A model generated the notes under the pieces. That model did no database searches, was not told the DNA's origin, and was given only the letters and a program-made list of their open reading frames with translations. This document shows positions 9,340 through 17,191 of a DNA stretch of 64,000 nt, in pieces. The position numbers and the translations under genes are program-made. The DNA is from Paenibacillus sp. BJ-4 (GTDB taxonomy: Bacteria; Bacillota; Bacilli; Paenibacillales; Paenibacillaceae): the NCBI RefSeq assembly GCF_020404765.1, contig NZ_JAIVEM010000097.1, forward strand, positions 124,001-188,000, written 5' to 3'. Each line of letters begins with the position of its first letter. Within the stretch, counting starts at the first letter, position 1.

Positions 9340-9345
9340 ATTATA
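9340..9345 (-). promoter_or_regulatory. -10 element of the aminotransferase promoter
   Basis: A perfect TATAAT is read on the minus strand, about 36 bp before the chosen start codon. No good -35 hexamer stands 17 bp upstream, so the promoter may need an activator. The divergent AraC-type regulator is a natural candidate (inference). Confidence 0.5.
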
Positions 9346-9481
9346 GCATTACACACGGTAAGCGTCACGCAAAAGCATTCGGGAGCATAAAAGCGCATTT
9401 TTTTGCGTATTGGCTGCGCTGCGCTTATATTATTATTTAACGGGATAGAGAACAACCAAAGAATAGCAAAAGGAGGTGCAG

Positions 9482-10270
9482 ATGTTGCTGGATACGTCTG
9501 CGTCATCGTTTATCCTGCTGCCCGCCTTTGCCAAAATTGTGTGCGAGCCGGGTTGGAAATGGCAGGTGCGTGAAAAGCTGATGCCAAACTACGATTTATT
9601 TTATGTATGGAGCGGAGAAGGAACGGTTGTATTAAACGGGGAAGCCTATATGGTGAGCAAGGGTAGCTGCTTCCTGTTCAAGCCCGGGGATGATACCCGG
9701 GCCACACATAACCCGCAAAAGCCGCTAATACTTACTTATATTCATTTTGATCTTTCCGAGCAGCCGAAGCTCATCCCTGCAAGCTATCGCATGCTGGAGG
9801 AAACGTTTGAGGTGGAGCATATGCTTGCCAGATACGTCCGTCTGCGCTTGGAGCGTGCTTACGGAGCTGAAGAGGAAGGCAGGCTGATCCTGAAGCAATT
9901 GATGATTCATCTGCTACGTGCCGACCGCAAGGAGCCGCAGGAGCAGCAGGCCAGCAACCAGCTCACCGAGGTCATTCGGGAAACGGCCAACTATGTGCGT
10001 CAGCATCCCGGGCTTCCTCATCGTGTCGAGGATTTGGCGGCACGGGCAGGGCTGTCGCCGCGTTATTTTTCAATAAAATTCAAGGAGCTGCTGGGCGTTT
10101 CCGCGCAATCTCATATAATCAGTATGCGGATTGAACGCGCGCAGCATTTATTGCTGCATGCCGGGATGAATGTAACCGAGGTGGCAGAGGCCTTGGGATA
10201 CCGTGATATCTTTTTCTTCAGCCGTCAATTCAAGCAATATACAGGGAAAAGTCCGTCTGAGATCAGGTGA
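9482..10270 (+). CDS. AraC-family transcriptional regulator
   Basis: About 262 residues. The N-terminal half (to about 135) is a cupin-like effector domain with the typical W-S-G-E-G and F-x-P-G-D turns. The C-terminal 100 residues hold two helix-turn-helix units, ending in LGYRDIFFFSRQFKQYTG, which is the AraC signature. Such proteins sense sugars or other small metabolites. AGGAGG precedes ATG 9482 by about 5 bp. A GTG at 9476 overlaps the ribosome site. It diverges from the aminotransferase gene with about 180 bp between starts, so it may control that gene. Confidence 0.88.
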   Translation: MLLDTSASSFILLPAFAKIVCEPGWKWQVREKLMPNYDLFYVWSGEGTVVLNGEAYMVSKGSCFLFKPGDDTRATHNPQKPLILTYIHFDLSEQPKLIPASYRMLEETFEVEHMLARYVRLRLERAYGAEEEGRLILKQLMIHLLRADRKEPQEQQASNQLTEVIRETANYVRQHPGLPHRVEDLAARAGLSPRYFSIKFKELLGVSAQSHIISMRIERAQHLLLHAGMNVTEVAEALGYRDIFFFSRQFKQYTGKSPSEIR

Positions 10271-10387
10271 AGCTATGATGGTGGACGAGCTGCTTCAGAT
10301 TCGGGCATATTGGACGCTATCAGCCAGAAGTGAAATGAGTGTATGGTTTTGAGAGCTACTGTATGTACGTATGACAATAAAGATAAA

Positions 10388-10434
10388 ACAAAAAGGACCT
10401 AGGCAGTAATGCATTAATGCCGGGTCCTTTTTGT
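10388..10434. terminator. Bidirectional terminator, araC-type gene / psd
   Basis: A 12-bp perfect stem (10388-10399 with 10423-10434) with A- and T-runs on opposite sides serves the convergent AraC-type and psd genes. Confidence 0.85.
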
Positions 10435-10468
10435 ATGTGTAGCTGTCACGTACTGGCGGTAAACCCGG

Positions 10469-11266
10469 TTACGCTTTGGCATCATGGCGGAAGCAACCGA
10501 GACGTTGTCCCATTTTTACCACATCGCCCAGCTTCAACGCGGGGTCTGGCTCAAACGTACCGTTTTCAGTCAGTAGAACGACAGTTGATCCAAATTCGAA
10601 ATACGCGAGATCGTCACCTTTTTTCCATGAAACGGCTTGATCATCCGTATACTTGATGCTGCTCACGTTCATTGCACCCACTTTGACGATAGCCACCTCA
10701 CCGTATTCATGAGCAATGTACGTAATTTGTCGCTCATTACGACTAAGGACTCCCCTCATATGCTGCAAACCGAAGTCATTTACGGGATATACCTTGCCGC
10801 GCAGATGCTCCTTCTCCACCAGTGTACCGGATACTGGCGCATGAATGCGATGATAATCCGTCGGGCTGAGATAGAGCACAAAAGCATAGCCGTGTGTGTA
10901 CTTCTCAAGACGCGGCGAGCGGTTAAGCAGCTCATTCAGCGTATAATCCTGTCCTTTGACATTCAAAAGAGTGCCAGTCGTAATTGGTCCAGTGAAAGTA
11001 ATCCGTGCGTCCACCGGACTGGTCATCACCTCGGCGTTCGTATCAATCGGGCGCATGCCCGCTTTCAATTTGCGTGTAAAATAGGCGTTCAGAGAACGGT
11101 ATGCTTTCCATTCCTGCTCCGCCTCATGCGTCTGGATCTGGTACGTACGTATAAAGGTGGGGATAAAAAGTCGGCTTGCACCGCTTTGCGCGAAGGAGCC
11201 CACAATCCGGCACACCCACTTGCGCGATGATAGCTCCGTCATGAGCCGCAGCCACTGTTTTGCCAT
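10469..11266 (-). CDS. psd: Phosphatidylserine decarboxylase
   Basis: About 265 residues. The enzyme converts phosphatidylserine to phosphatidylethanolamine at the membrane. The hallmark self-cleavage site is visible near the C-terminus as FEFGSTVVLL, where the Ser of GST becomes the pyruvoyl group. Upstream are the family segments SPVDARI and YLSPTDYHRIHAPVSG. The reading frame stays open for about 120 codons further upstream, but that part shows no homology-like pattern. ATG 11266 has AGGGGGA in place, so I start there. Membrane PE changes during sporulation are known in Bacillus, but no link is visible here. Confidence 0.92.
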   Translation of the reverse strand: MAKQWLRLMTELSSRKWVCRIVGSFAQSGASRLFIPTFIRTYQIQTHEAEQEWKAYRSLNAYFTRKLKAGMRPIDTNAEVMTSPVDARITFTGPITTGTLLNVKGQDYTLNELLNRSPRLEKYTHGYAFVLYLSPTDYHRIHAPVSGTLVEKEHLRGKVYPVNDFGLQHMRGVLSRNERQITYIAHEYGEVAIVKVGAMNVSSIKYTDDQAVSWKKGDDLAYFEFGSTVVLLTENGTFEPDPALKLGDVVKMGQRLGCFRHDAKA

Positions 11267-11354
11267 TTCAGATCCCCCTTGTTCATTTCCGAGCCGTCTT
11301 GGCCGGAACCCGTCCGGCCGCTCTGAACTATATTGACACAGAATGTGACGTAAA

Positions 11355-12482
11355 TCAATACAGTGAACGGTGGAGTGAACGTTCGGTGTCTGCTGAAGGC
11401 ATCCGTTCAAGAAGCCAACGGGCGTATGCCATTGGCTGAGTGTACGTTTCTTTCCAGACATTGTCCATACCTGCCTGACTGAAGCCGTAGCGCTGGTCGC
11501 GACCATTGCACTCGATAAAAAAAATCTTGCCCTCCTGGGTAATTCCCAGATCCAAACCGACGTCGGCGAGACGGGGGAGGTTCTGTGCCAGTCGATGAAC
11601 GATTTGTAACGAGAGTCTCTCCAGCTCATTCAATAGACGGGCTGTATTCGAAGTTTGAGCCGCCTGTGCTTGTGACAGCACCTCCGGTAAGGAACGGGCT
11701 GTACCGCCCTGTGCTACATTGGAGACAAAGGTGTGGGAAGGAGCAATTTTGGCAAACATGCCTGTCACCCCCCAAATACCGCCATATCTACGCTGAACGG
11801 TCACACGGATATCAAAAGGACGATCGTCGCACAAAGCAAGCGGTATGGTTTCCTGTACGATGTGAGGCACATGCAGCAGTCGCTTGTGCAGAAATAAAGG
11901 CAGTTCTCCGACATGTAAGCGTAGCGTGGACCAGCGCTCAGGCATAGCGGGATGAGCACATTGCAGGGTCCAGTGTCCATGGGAACGCCGTAGACGCATA
12001 ATTCCTCTGCCAACACTACCGCTGCTGGGCTTGATTACGACATCCCCGGTTTGCTCCATCAGAGTATGAATTGAGGATAGGTTACCCTGCAATGTTTTGG
12101 GGAGGTGGGCGCGTAGCAACGGGTCTTCCTGCAAAATCGCGTGTATATGGTCCTTGCGGAAACGGTTTTGTTCGTTAAAAATATAGATTCCCTTTTGTAC
12201 CAGCCTATTGATATCTCTGGCATTTTCATTTTGCCGATAAAGAGTCCGATTGTGGATGACCGGCGGCAACGGAAGAGTCGTCTGCCGATACTCGTTGCCG
12301 TGTTTAACAAAAGCCCGGCATGTACCAGTCGCTATATGAATCTCCTCCAGACGAAGAAAGCAGGGGGTGAGTTCATAGCTTAACCCGGCGTCTTCGTAAT
12401 TGGCGATAGATTCATATCGCGTCTTCATGGCGGGAATGCCCCGGTAGGTTGCCGGGTTGAGCATGACGCCGACATGCAACAT
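11355..12482 (-). CDS. YheC/YheD-family spore coat-associated ATP-grasp protein
   Basis: About 375 residues. The protein has an ATP-grasp fold in the second half. KPSSGSVGRGI is the nucleotide-binding loop, LDLGITQEGKIFFIECNGRD carries the metal-binding Glu and Asn, and an N-terminal segment is typical of YheC/YheD. Relatives are associated with the endospore coat in Bacillus; the ligated substrate is not known. ATG 12482 follows AAGGAGG. An upstream in-frame ATG at 12521 has no ribosome site. It lies beside a CotSA-like glycosyltransferase gene transcribed the other way, which strengthens a spore-coat context. Confidence 0.85.
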   Translation of the reverse strand: MLHVGVMLNPATYRGIPAMKTRYESIANYEDAGLSYELTPCFLRLEEIHIATGTCRAFVKHGNEYRQTTLPLPPVIHNRTLYRQNENARDINRLVQKGIYIFNEQNRFRKDHIHAILQEDPLLRAHLPKTLQGNLSSIHTLMEQTGDVVIKPSSGSVGRGIMRLRRSHGHWTLQCAHPAMPERWSTLRLHVGELPLFLHKRLLHVPHIVQETIPLALCDDRPFDIRVTVQRRYGGIWGVTGMFAKIAPSHTFVSNVAQGGTARSLPEVLSQAQAAQTSNTARLLNELERLSLQIVHRLAQNLPRLADVGLDLGITQEGKIFFIECNGRDQRYGFSQAGMDNVWKETYTQPMAYARWLLERMPSADTERSLHRSLY

Positions 12483-12689
12483 GAGTATGTCCGCCTCCTT
12501 GTAGTCACTCCAACTGACCATACTGTGATTCTAGTCCATCATATGTATGAAAGATCGGCCAGGCATGGACGCTAGCCTTGCGGTACGCCCAAAGTGAGAA
12601 GTCAGGCACCTTTGAGGGAAAGAGACGATATGATACTAGATGAGTGTTGAAGGGTGTTGGAATAAGAGTGGAAAGTAGGTGAAGGATGG

Positions 12690-13853
12690 ATGCAGAGGCC
12701 CAAGGTAGCGGTCGTTACACCGGGCTCTTTTGTTATACCTTCGCCCCGCAGCAGTTCTGTGGAGCGGGTCATTGCCTGTATTGTACCACTAGCCAGCCAT
12801 GAGCTTCAGGCACAGATCTATGGGATTAGGGGAGTAGAGGCACCGGATCATGGAGACGTGGACGGAGTCCCGTGCATGCGTTATACGCAAGGGTCAGGTT
12901 ATATTCCCGAGGTGATTGCTGACTTGAAGAGGTGGTCACCTGCAGTAGTAGATGTACACAACCGCCCGACTGCCGCGTATGCCATTCGCGAGGCTTTGCC
13001 CGATAGCCGAGTGGTGCTGACCCTGCATTCGACCACTTTCATCCGCGAGCCCCATCTCAAACGGGAGGACGTGGGCAGACTGCTACTGCCGTTGGATCGG
13101 ATTATCGTGAACAGTGCCTATTTGGGGGCAATCGTGGCCGCCGACACTCCTGCTGTCGTTAGGGAACGCATCGTCGTAAACAAGCTGGGTATTCATCCCG
13201 GTGATTTCCTGCCACGCCGGACTCCGGTGGGAGAAGCAGTCAGAGCGGCGCGATTGGACGATTTTGGCTGGTCAGGTCGACGAATCGTGCTATACGCAGG
13301 CAGATTAATGCCGGGGAAGGGCGTTCACCGGCTGCTCAAGGCTCTGCGCCGGGTGGTCCGCGCGTGTCCGGATGTGCTGCTGCTCATTGCAGGCAGCGCC
13401 TTTTACGGTCACGACCGCCTCACGTCATATACGGCTTCGTTGCATCGGCAGATGCGTAAACTAAGATTGGGGAAGCACGTCCAATTTCTGGACTATGTCC
13501 CCCATCCGGCGTTGGCCTCGCTATATCAGCTAGCCGACGTGACTGTCGTTCCTTCAGTGGAGGATGAAGCCTTCGGGCTGGTCAATCTGGAAGCTATGGC
13601 GGCAGAAGTGCCCGTGGTTGCTTCCCGTGTCGGCGGTATTCCGGAGGTTGTACGACACGGCGAGACGGGCTGGCTTGTTAATCCATCCCCCGGTGAAAGG
13701 GAAATGGCCACGGCCATCATTGGACTGCTCCGGCAGACCGACTTGCGGCGACGGATGGGAGAAGCTGGGCTTGGTGAGGTGCGGAGACGGTTTTTATGGC
13801 AGCATTCAGCACATCGCTGGACGCAAATTATGCTGGACTGTGTAACTGAGTGA
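12690..13853 (+). CDS. Family 4 glycosyltransferase, CotSA-like
   Basis: 387 residues with a GT-B fold. The N-terminal acceptor domain begins VAVVTPGSF. The C-terminal donor domain contains YAGRLMPGKGVHRLL and the E-x7-E region EDEAFGLVNLEAMA, both diagnostic of GT4. Length and style resemble the spore-coat glycosyltransferase CotSA. The neighbouring YheC/D gene and the downstream unknown gene with a SigK-like promoter fit a coat role, but donor and acceptor are unknown. The ATG is preceded by AGGTGAAGG. Confidence 0.85.
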   Translation: MQRPKVAVVTPGSFVIPSPRSSSVERVIACIVPLASHELQAQIYGIRGVEAPDHGDVDGVPCMRYTQGSGYIPEVIADLKRWSPAVVDVHNRPTAAYAIREALPDSRVVLTLHSTTFIREPHLKREDVGRLLLPLDRIIVNSAYLGAIVAADTPAVVRERIVVNKLGIHPGDFLPRRTPVGEAVRAARLDDFGWSGRRIVLYAGRLMPGKGVHRLLKALRRVVRACPDVLLLIAGSAFYGHDRLTSYTASLHRQMRKLRLGKHVQFLDYVPHPALASLYQLADVTVVPSVEDEAFGLVNLEAMAAEVPVVASRVGGIPEVVRHGETGWLVNPSPGEREMATAIIGLLRQTDLRRRMGEAGLGEVRRRFLWQHSAHRWTQIMLDCVTE

Positions 13854-13880
13854 CGTGGGCGCCCTTATGCGCATAGGCTA
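13853..13880 (+). promoter_or_regulatory. Possible SigK promoter
   Basis: CATAGGCTA at 13872-13880 fits the SigK -10 pattern CATANNNTA. An AC dinucleotide lies 17 bp upstream at 13853-13854. It would drive the unknown gene at 13966. The pattern is short, so chance matches are possible. Confidence 0.3.
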
Positions 13881-13912
13881 ACTTATAGGCATCAGCCATG
13901 ATTCCCAGCCGG

Positions 13913-13942
13913 GTGAATGAAGCGGAGCGACCGCTTATTCAC
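13913..13942 (+). other. Stable hairpin in the leader of the 13966 gene
   Basis: The arms 13913-13925 and 13931-13942 pair over 12 bp with one bulged G and a 5-nt loop. No T-run follows. It sits 24 bp before the start codon and could be an mRNA stabiliser or a leftover terminator of the upstream gene. Confidence 0.4.
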
Positions 13943-13965
13943 TCCGTGCCAAAGGAGCGGTCATC

Positions 13966-14742
13966 ATGAACCATCGCACGAACCCTAGCCCTAAGGATAA
14001 AAAAATAGCACGGCGTAACCTTTCCAATACAGTTCCCTCTCCCCGTGTAAGCAAGGAGAAACCTGCTTTGCCTGCTGGCAGTCACAGAACCACTCAGCGT
14101 GGAACGGCAAGTGCAGCTGTCCCTGTAGAGAAGGATCCCCCGGTTCAAGCTATAGAGGAAGCAGCATGGAAAAAGCATAAGCTTCCCAAAACGCTGGAGG
14201 AAGCGATGCAGATGAATCGAGCATCTGTGCTGCTGTTGTCTGTGCCTGAGTCAGATACCGAATACGGAACGGGTAATGACATGACGTCTATGAAGGTGGA
14301 AGATCAGAACGAGCAAGATTCGTTGCTGGATTGTTCCATAACCAGTATTCATATTGCGGAAGGAAGACAGCGTCCAAAGCAGCGAATGCAATTGCCTGAG
14401 CAAGATCTAGCTTTTCACAATGAAAAAGAATTAGGTCGGAATGCCATTCACGATGGCTCACCGACCAATGACAGGACTACGGACAGTAAAGCGACTTCAC
14501 CCCAATTTGGCAGCATTTCTTTTTATCTACCTGCACAGGCGGTTACAATTGAAGTAAACGTTGTGTTTGAGAAGCCCTTTATAGACACACAATATGCAAT
14601 CACCGCTAATGCGAGCGTACCGGGAGTGACGGTATCTGTTACACAGCGACAGAGGTATTCGGCAGTGCTTACAGTGGAACGCAGACAATCGGGTCAGATA
14701 TGTGAGGGATGGATTCTCTGGATTGCGATGGGGACATCATAG
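13966..14742 (+). CDS. Unknown protein, basic low-complexity N-terminus, beta-rich C-terminal domain
   Basis: 258 residues with no family that I recognise with certainty. Residues 1-60 are rich in Lys, Arg, Ser and Pro; 60-170 are polar and probably disordered. Residues 180-258 alternate hydrophobic and polar residues (VTIEVNVVFEKPF, YAITANASVPGVTVSVTQRQ) and end GWILWIAMGTS. This C-terminal pattern resembles small beta-sandwich domains found at the ends of phage-tail-like and exosporium proteins. AAAGGAG precedes the ATG. The possible SigK promoter and the adjacent CotSA-like gene suggest a spore-surface protein, as inference only. Confidence 0.65.
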   Translation: MNHRTNPSPKDKKIARRNLSNTVPSPRVSKEKPALPAGSHRTTQRGTASAAVPVEKDPPVQAIEEAAWKKHKLPKTLEEAMQMNRASVLLLSVPESDTEYGTGNDMTSMKVEDQNEQDSLLDCSITSIHIAEGRQRPKQRMQLPEQDLAFHNEKELGRNAIHDGSPTNDRTTDSKATSPQFGSISFYLPAQAVTIEVNVVFEKPFIDTQYAITANASVPGVTVSVTQRQRYSAVLTVERRQSGQICEGWILWIAMGTS

Positions 14743-14780
14743 GAAGCTGGGGATGTAAGTTGCACATCAACGTCATCATG

Positions 14781-14900
14781 GAAAAAGGCGTCCCATAGTT
14801 GGACGCCGTATACATAAGGGCGGAGGCGGTATCGCGGTGGAGAAGCTAGAAGGGAAGTAAGATAATTGGCGAAGGCATTATAATACATATACACAGCTTT
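14781..14900 (-). pseudogene. Remnant of a second neutral protease (M4) gene with its terminator
   Basis: Reading the minus strand from 14900 gives KAVYMYYNAFANYLTS. This matches the segment [16 protein letters not shown] of the intact neutral protease at 19168-20955. The reading frame is broken on both sides. Downstream, a hairpin (14787-14793 with 14801-14807) with a minus-strand T-run, plus the adjoining TATGTAT and CCTCCGCCC stretch, matches the terminator region after the intact protease gene (19011-19060). Coding scrap and terminator keep the same order, so this looks like the decayed 3' end of a duplicated protease gene. Confidence 0.65.
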
Positions 14901-14945
14901 TGTTTATGGTAATGTTAGAACACCTCAGACACTGAAACAGGAATG

Positions 14946-14996
14946 AAAAAACGCCATTCTTTCCTATAATTATAAGGAAAGAACAGCGTTTTTTTT
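14946..14996. terminator. Long hairpin terminator
   Basis: Two stacked stems (14946-14954 with 14986-14994, and TTCTTTCCT with AGGAAAGAA) are flanked by A- and T-runs. It ends the minus-strand beta-lactamase/SLH pseudogene and can act in both directions. Confidence 0.8.
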
Positions 14997-16390
14997 ACTT
15001 CTGTTTAATAGGCAGAGCATAATAGCCAAAAGCTAAATCGAGCAAGGCGCTCGCTTCTTGACGAAGCAATAAATTCTTTGGACGGAAGGTAAAGGAGCCA
15101 TCAGTATTGATGTTGGTATCCGGGTCTACGATTCCTTGAGAGGCAAGTGCCTGAATGGACTGGACCGCCCAGGCATCCGCAGCGTCGAGCAATTTCACCT
15201 GAGTGGCTTGGTCAGGTTGAATCTGCTTCAAATTTTGAATCATGGTTGCTGCAACTTGTCGGGTAATCGGAGTGGCACGGTCATATCTTGGTATGCCTAC
15301 TATGAGTTGCTTCTTGATTTTTTCGATTTCGTCTGGGAAAGTGTACCCTCCGTGTGCAAGTAACAAGGCGTCAGCAAATTCCCCTTGTGTCATCGTGCCC
15401 ATTGGATTAAATAGATTACCTGTTTTAGCATTCATGATCTCTAAAGCATGAAGATTGTCTATATGGCTTCTATATTTACTCTTTTGCGGGACGTCTGCAA
15501 AAGGTGGTTTGATAGGACTGGTGTAATAAAAATATGTGATTTCTCCAGCCTTGTTTTTCTGGAAAGCGAGCTTGTTTCCTTCTGCATCTTCAAACAACAA
15601 TGGGCGAATCATTTTGAGTACTTGTTTTCCAGCTGTTTCATCTTCCATGACCAACGCCCCATTCTCATAGGAAAAGTGGGTACGAATCGCGAATACACGT
15701 GTATTTTGATATAGACCCACGTATTTTTGCGCTTCTTTTTCTTCTAACTGGTGGTATGTTGGTTTCTTCACAGTGATAGTTCGAGGGAAATAATGATCCA
15801 TGAACGCATCGTACATATCTAGACTCATCATGGAATCATTATTGTAAGACATGAAAAATGCGGTTTTTTGTTCAGGCACCAAAACCATCAACAAAGAATG
15901 TCCCGGCATGTTTCCGCCTTTTAATACCATATGTTACGATTTCTTCATCTCCAAACTTCCCATTCTGTAGCTGCATAATCATGTACTTTGACATGTCTTC
16001 TCCAATGGACAAAATGCTTCTTTGTGGTCCATCAGTTGGGGCGTGCCCATATGTTGGATGAGGATCGCCAGTGGGACCGTAATGTGTAGCCATTCTCTTG
16101 AGAAGGTCAGACGTAAAGCGCACACTGGTAGACTTCATGCCTAATGGTTTAAAAATATTCTTTTCCATCATGGACGACGGCAAAACTTGAACCGTTCACA
16201 TTGTACTTCTTCATTTTTTCCGCGAACAACGGATCAGCAAAAGATTCTACTTCTTTTGCGTTATTGGGAGCTTTCGTCATTTGAATATTGGCCGTGGATG
16301 TCGATGGTTTTAATTCTCCAACTTCTAAGGATTATTGGGAACACGCAGAAATCATGCTGGTAGAAATGTCGACTCACCCGTGTATGAACC
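14995..16390 (-). pseudogene. Broken class C beta-lactamase-like lipoprotein with SLH repeat
   Basis: The minus strand holds pieces of one gene in three frames. Near 16340 a degenerate lipoprotein signal ends ISAC, interrupted by stops. At about 16170-16310 comes the mature start with ADPLFAEKMKKYNVNGSSF. The frame then jumps near 16160 to EKNIFKPLGMKSTSVRF (to about 15930), then to GGNMPGHSLLMVLVPEQKTAFF and a long C-terminal part containing an S-layer-homology-like segment (NLFNPMGTMTQGEF). The region that should carry the catalytic S-x-x-K is deleted, and a second deletion with frameshift lies near 15930. The family is the penicillin-binding/CubicO serine hydrolases. The gene cannot make an active enzyme, although the last 311 codons remain open. 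Confidence 0.8.
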
Positions 16391-16504
16391 GAGTGTAGCA
16401 AGCGGCAAGTCATAGTAGCTAGTGACCTTTCGTCTTCTAATGCATGACATAAAAAAGAGCTTAGTACAGCTTGTTTTATAGTCATGACCTACAAATATGA
16501 CACT

Positions 16505-16533
16505 TTGACACTACCGTATGTGACAGATAACAA
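16505..16533 (+). promoter_or_regulatory. SigA-type promoter of the sensor/two-component genes
   Basis: TTGACA (16505-16510) and TAACAA (16528-16533) are 17 bp apart. TGACA occurs three times within 16494-16525 and could be part of an operator for the response regulator encoded downstream (inference). Confidence 0.5.
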
Positions 16534-16596
16534 GTTAGATTCGAAGGGCAATTCATAACGTATTAGCAAATAAAATAAAGAGTAGGAGAGAATCAA

Positions 16597-17187
16597 ATGA
16601 CGAAAGAATCAGCTCGCAAAAGGTTGCAAGATTTCTACTTTTTGTTGTTTACCTTTGGGTCTGGACTGTTTTATTTTTGTTTCTATTTGGTCAGCATTAC
16701 ATTTGCGTTGGGGATGACGGTTATCTTCGTGGGCATTCCCTTGTTGGCGTGTGTGTTGCGAACAACTCACACGTTTGTCCAATATGAACGCATTCAGACG
16801 AAGGTTTATACGGATATATCGATAGAGCCAATCCCGACAAGGACAAACAGTGGAAGGGATAAATGGATGAAAGCGAGAGAAGCCATTCTTAATAGTAGCA
16901 ATTGGAGGGCCGTTTTTTGGCTTATGCAGAAATTTTTTATTGGGGTGATTAGCCTTATATGTGCCGTTATATTGTACATAGCTCCGCTCGTAATTATCGT
17001 TACACCGATACTTTTTCAACATCTTGATATATACTTATGGGGATTCGCTGTAGATTCATGGGAAAAGGCTATATGTGTCATGCTCGCTGGGTGTATTCTC
17101 GTCTGGATCAATACTCGCATTGGAAACAGCTTAGTTCAAATAGTCGGAATGTACACGCATTCCATGTTTAAAGCTATTAAGAGGTGA
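16597..17187 (+). CDS. Putative membrane sensor-domain protein
   Basis: 196 residues with four membrane segments grouped in two pairs: about 15-58, the hydrophilic stretch 59-105, then 108-140 and 155-180. This layout matches the 'putative sensor' domain usually found at the N-terminus of NarL/DesK-type histidine kinases in Gram-positive bacteria. Here it is a free-standing protein whose stop codon lies within the ribosome site of the following kinase gene. The two products probably work together in the membrane, with this one supplying signal detection. The signal is unknown. Confidence 0.75.
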   Translation: MTKESARKRLQDFYFLLFTFGSGLFYFCFYLVSITFALGMTVIFVGIPLLACVLRTTHTFVQYERIQTKVYTDISIEPIPTRTNSGRDKWMKAREAILNSSNWRAVFWLMQKFFIGVISLICAVILYIAPLVIIVTPILFQHLDIYLWGFAVDSWEKAICVMLAGCILVWINTRIGNSLVQIVGMYTHSMFKAIKR

Positions 17188-17191
17188 TAAT

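Noticed and set aside
10637..11230. Plus-strand frame of 197 codons opposite psd
   Set aside because: Shadow of the psd coding sequence without own signals.
11267..11629. N-terminal extension of phosphatidylserine decarboxylase
   Set aside because: The frame is open but the residues are not family-like, and a good ribosome site lies at 11266.
14694..14894. A 66-codon minus-strand gene
   Set aside because: Only its first residues look like protein, and these match the neutral protease; treated as a remnant, not a gene.
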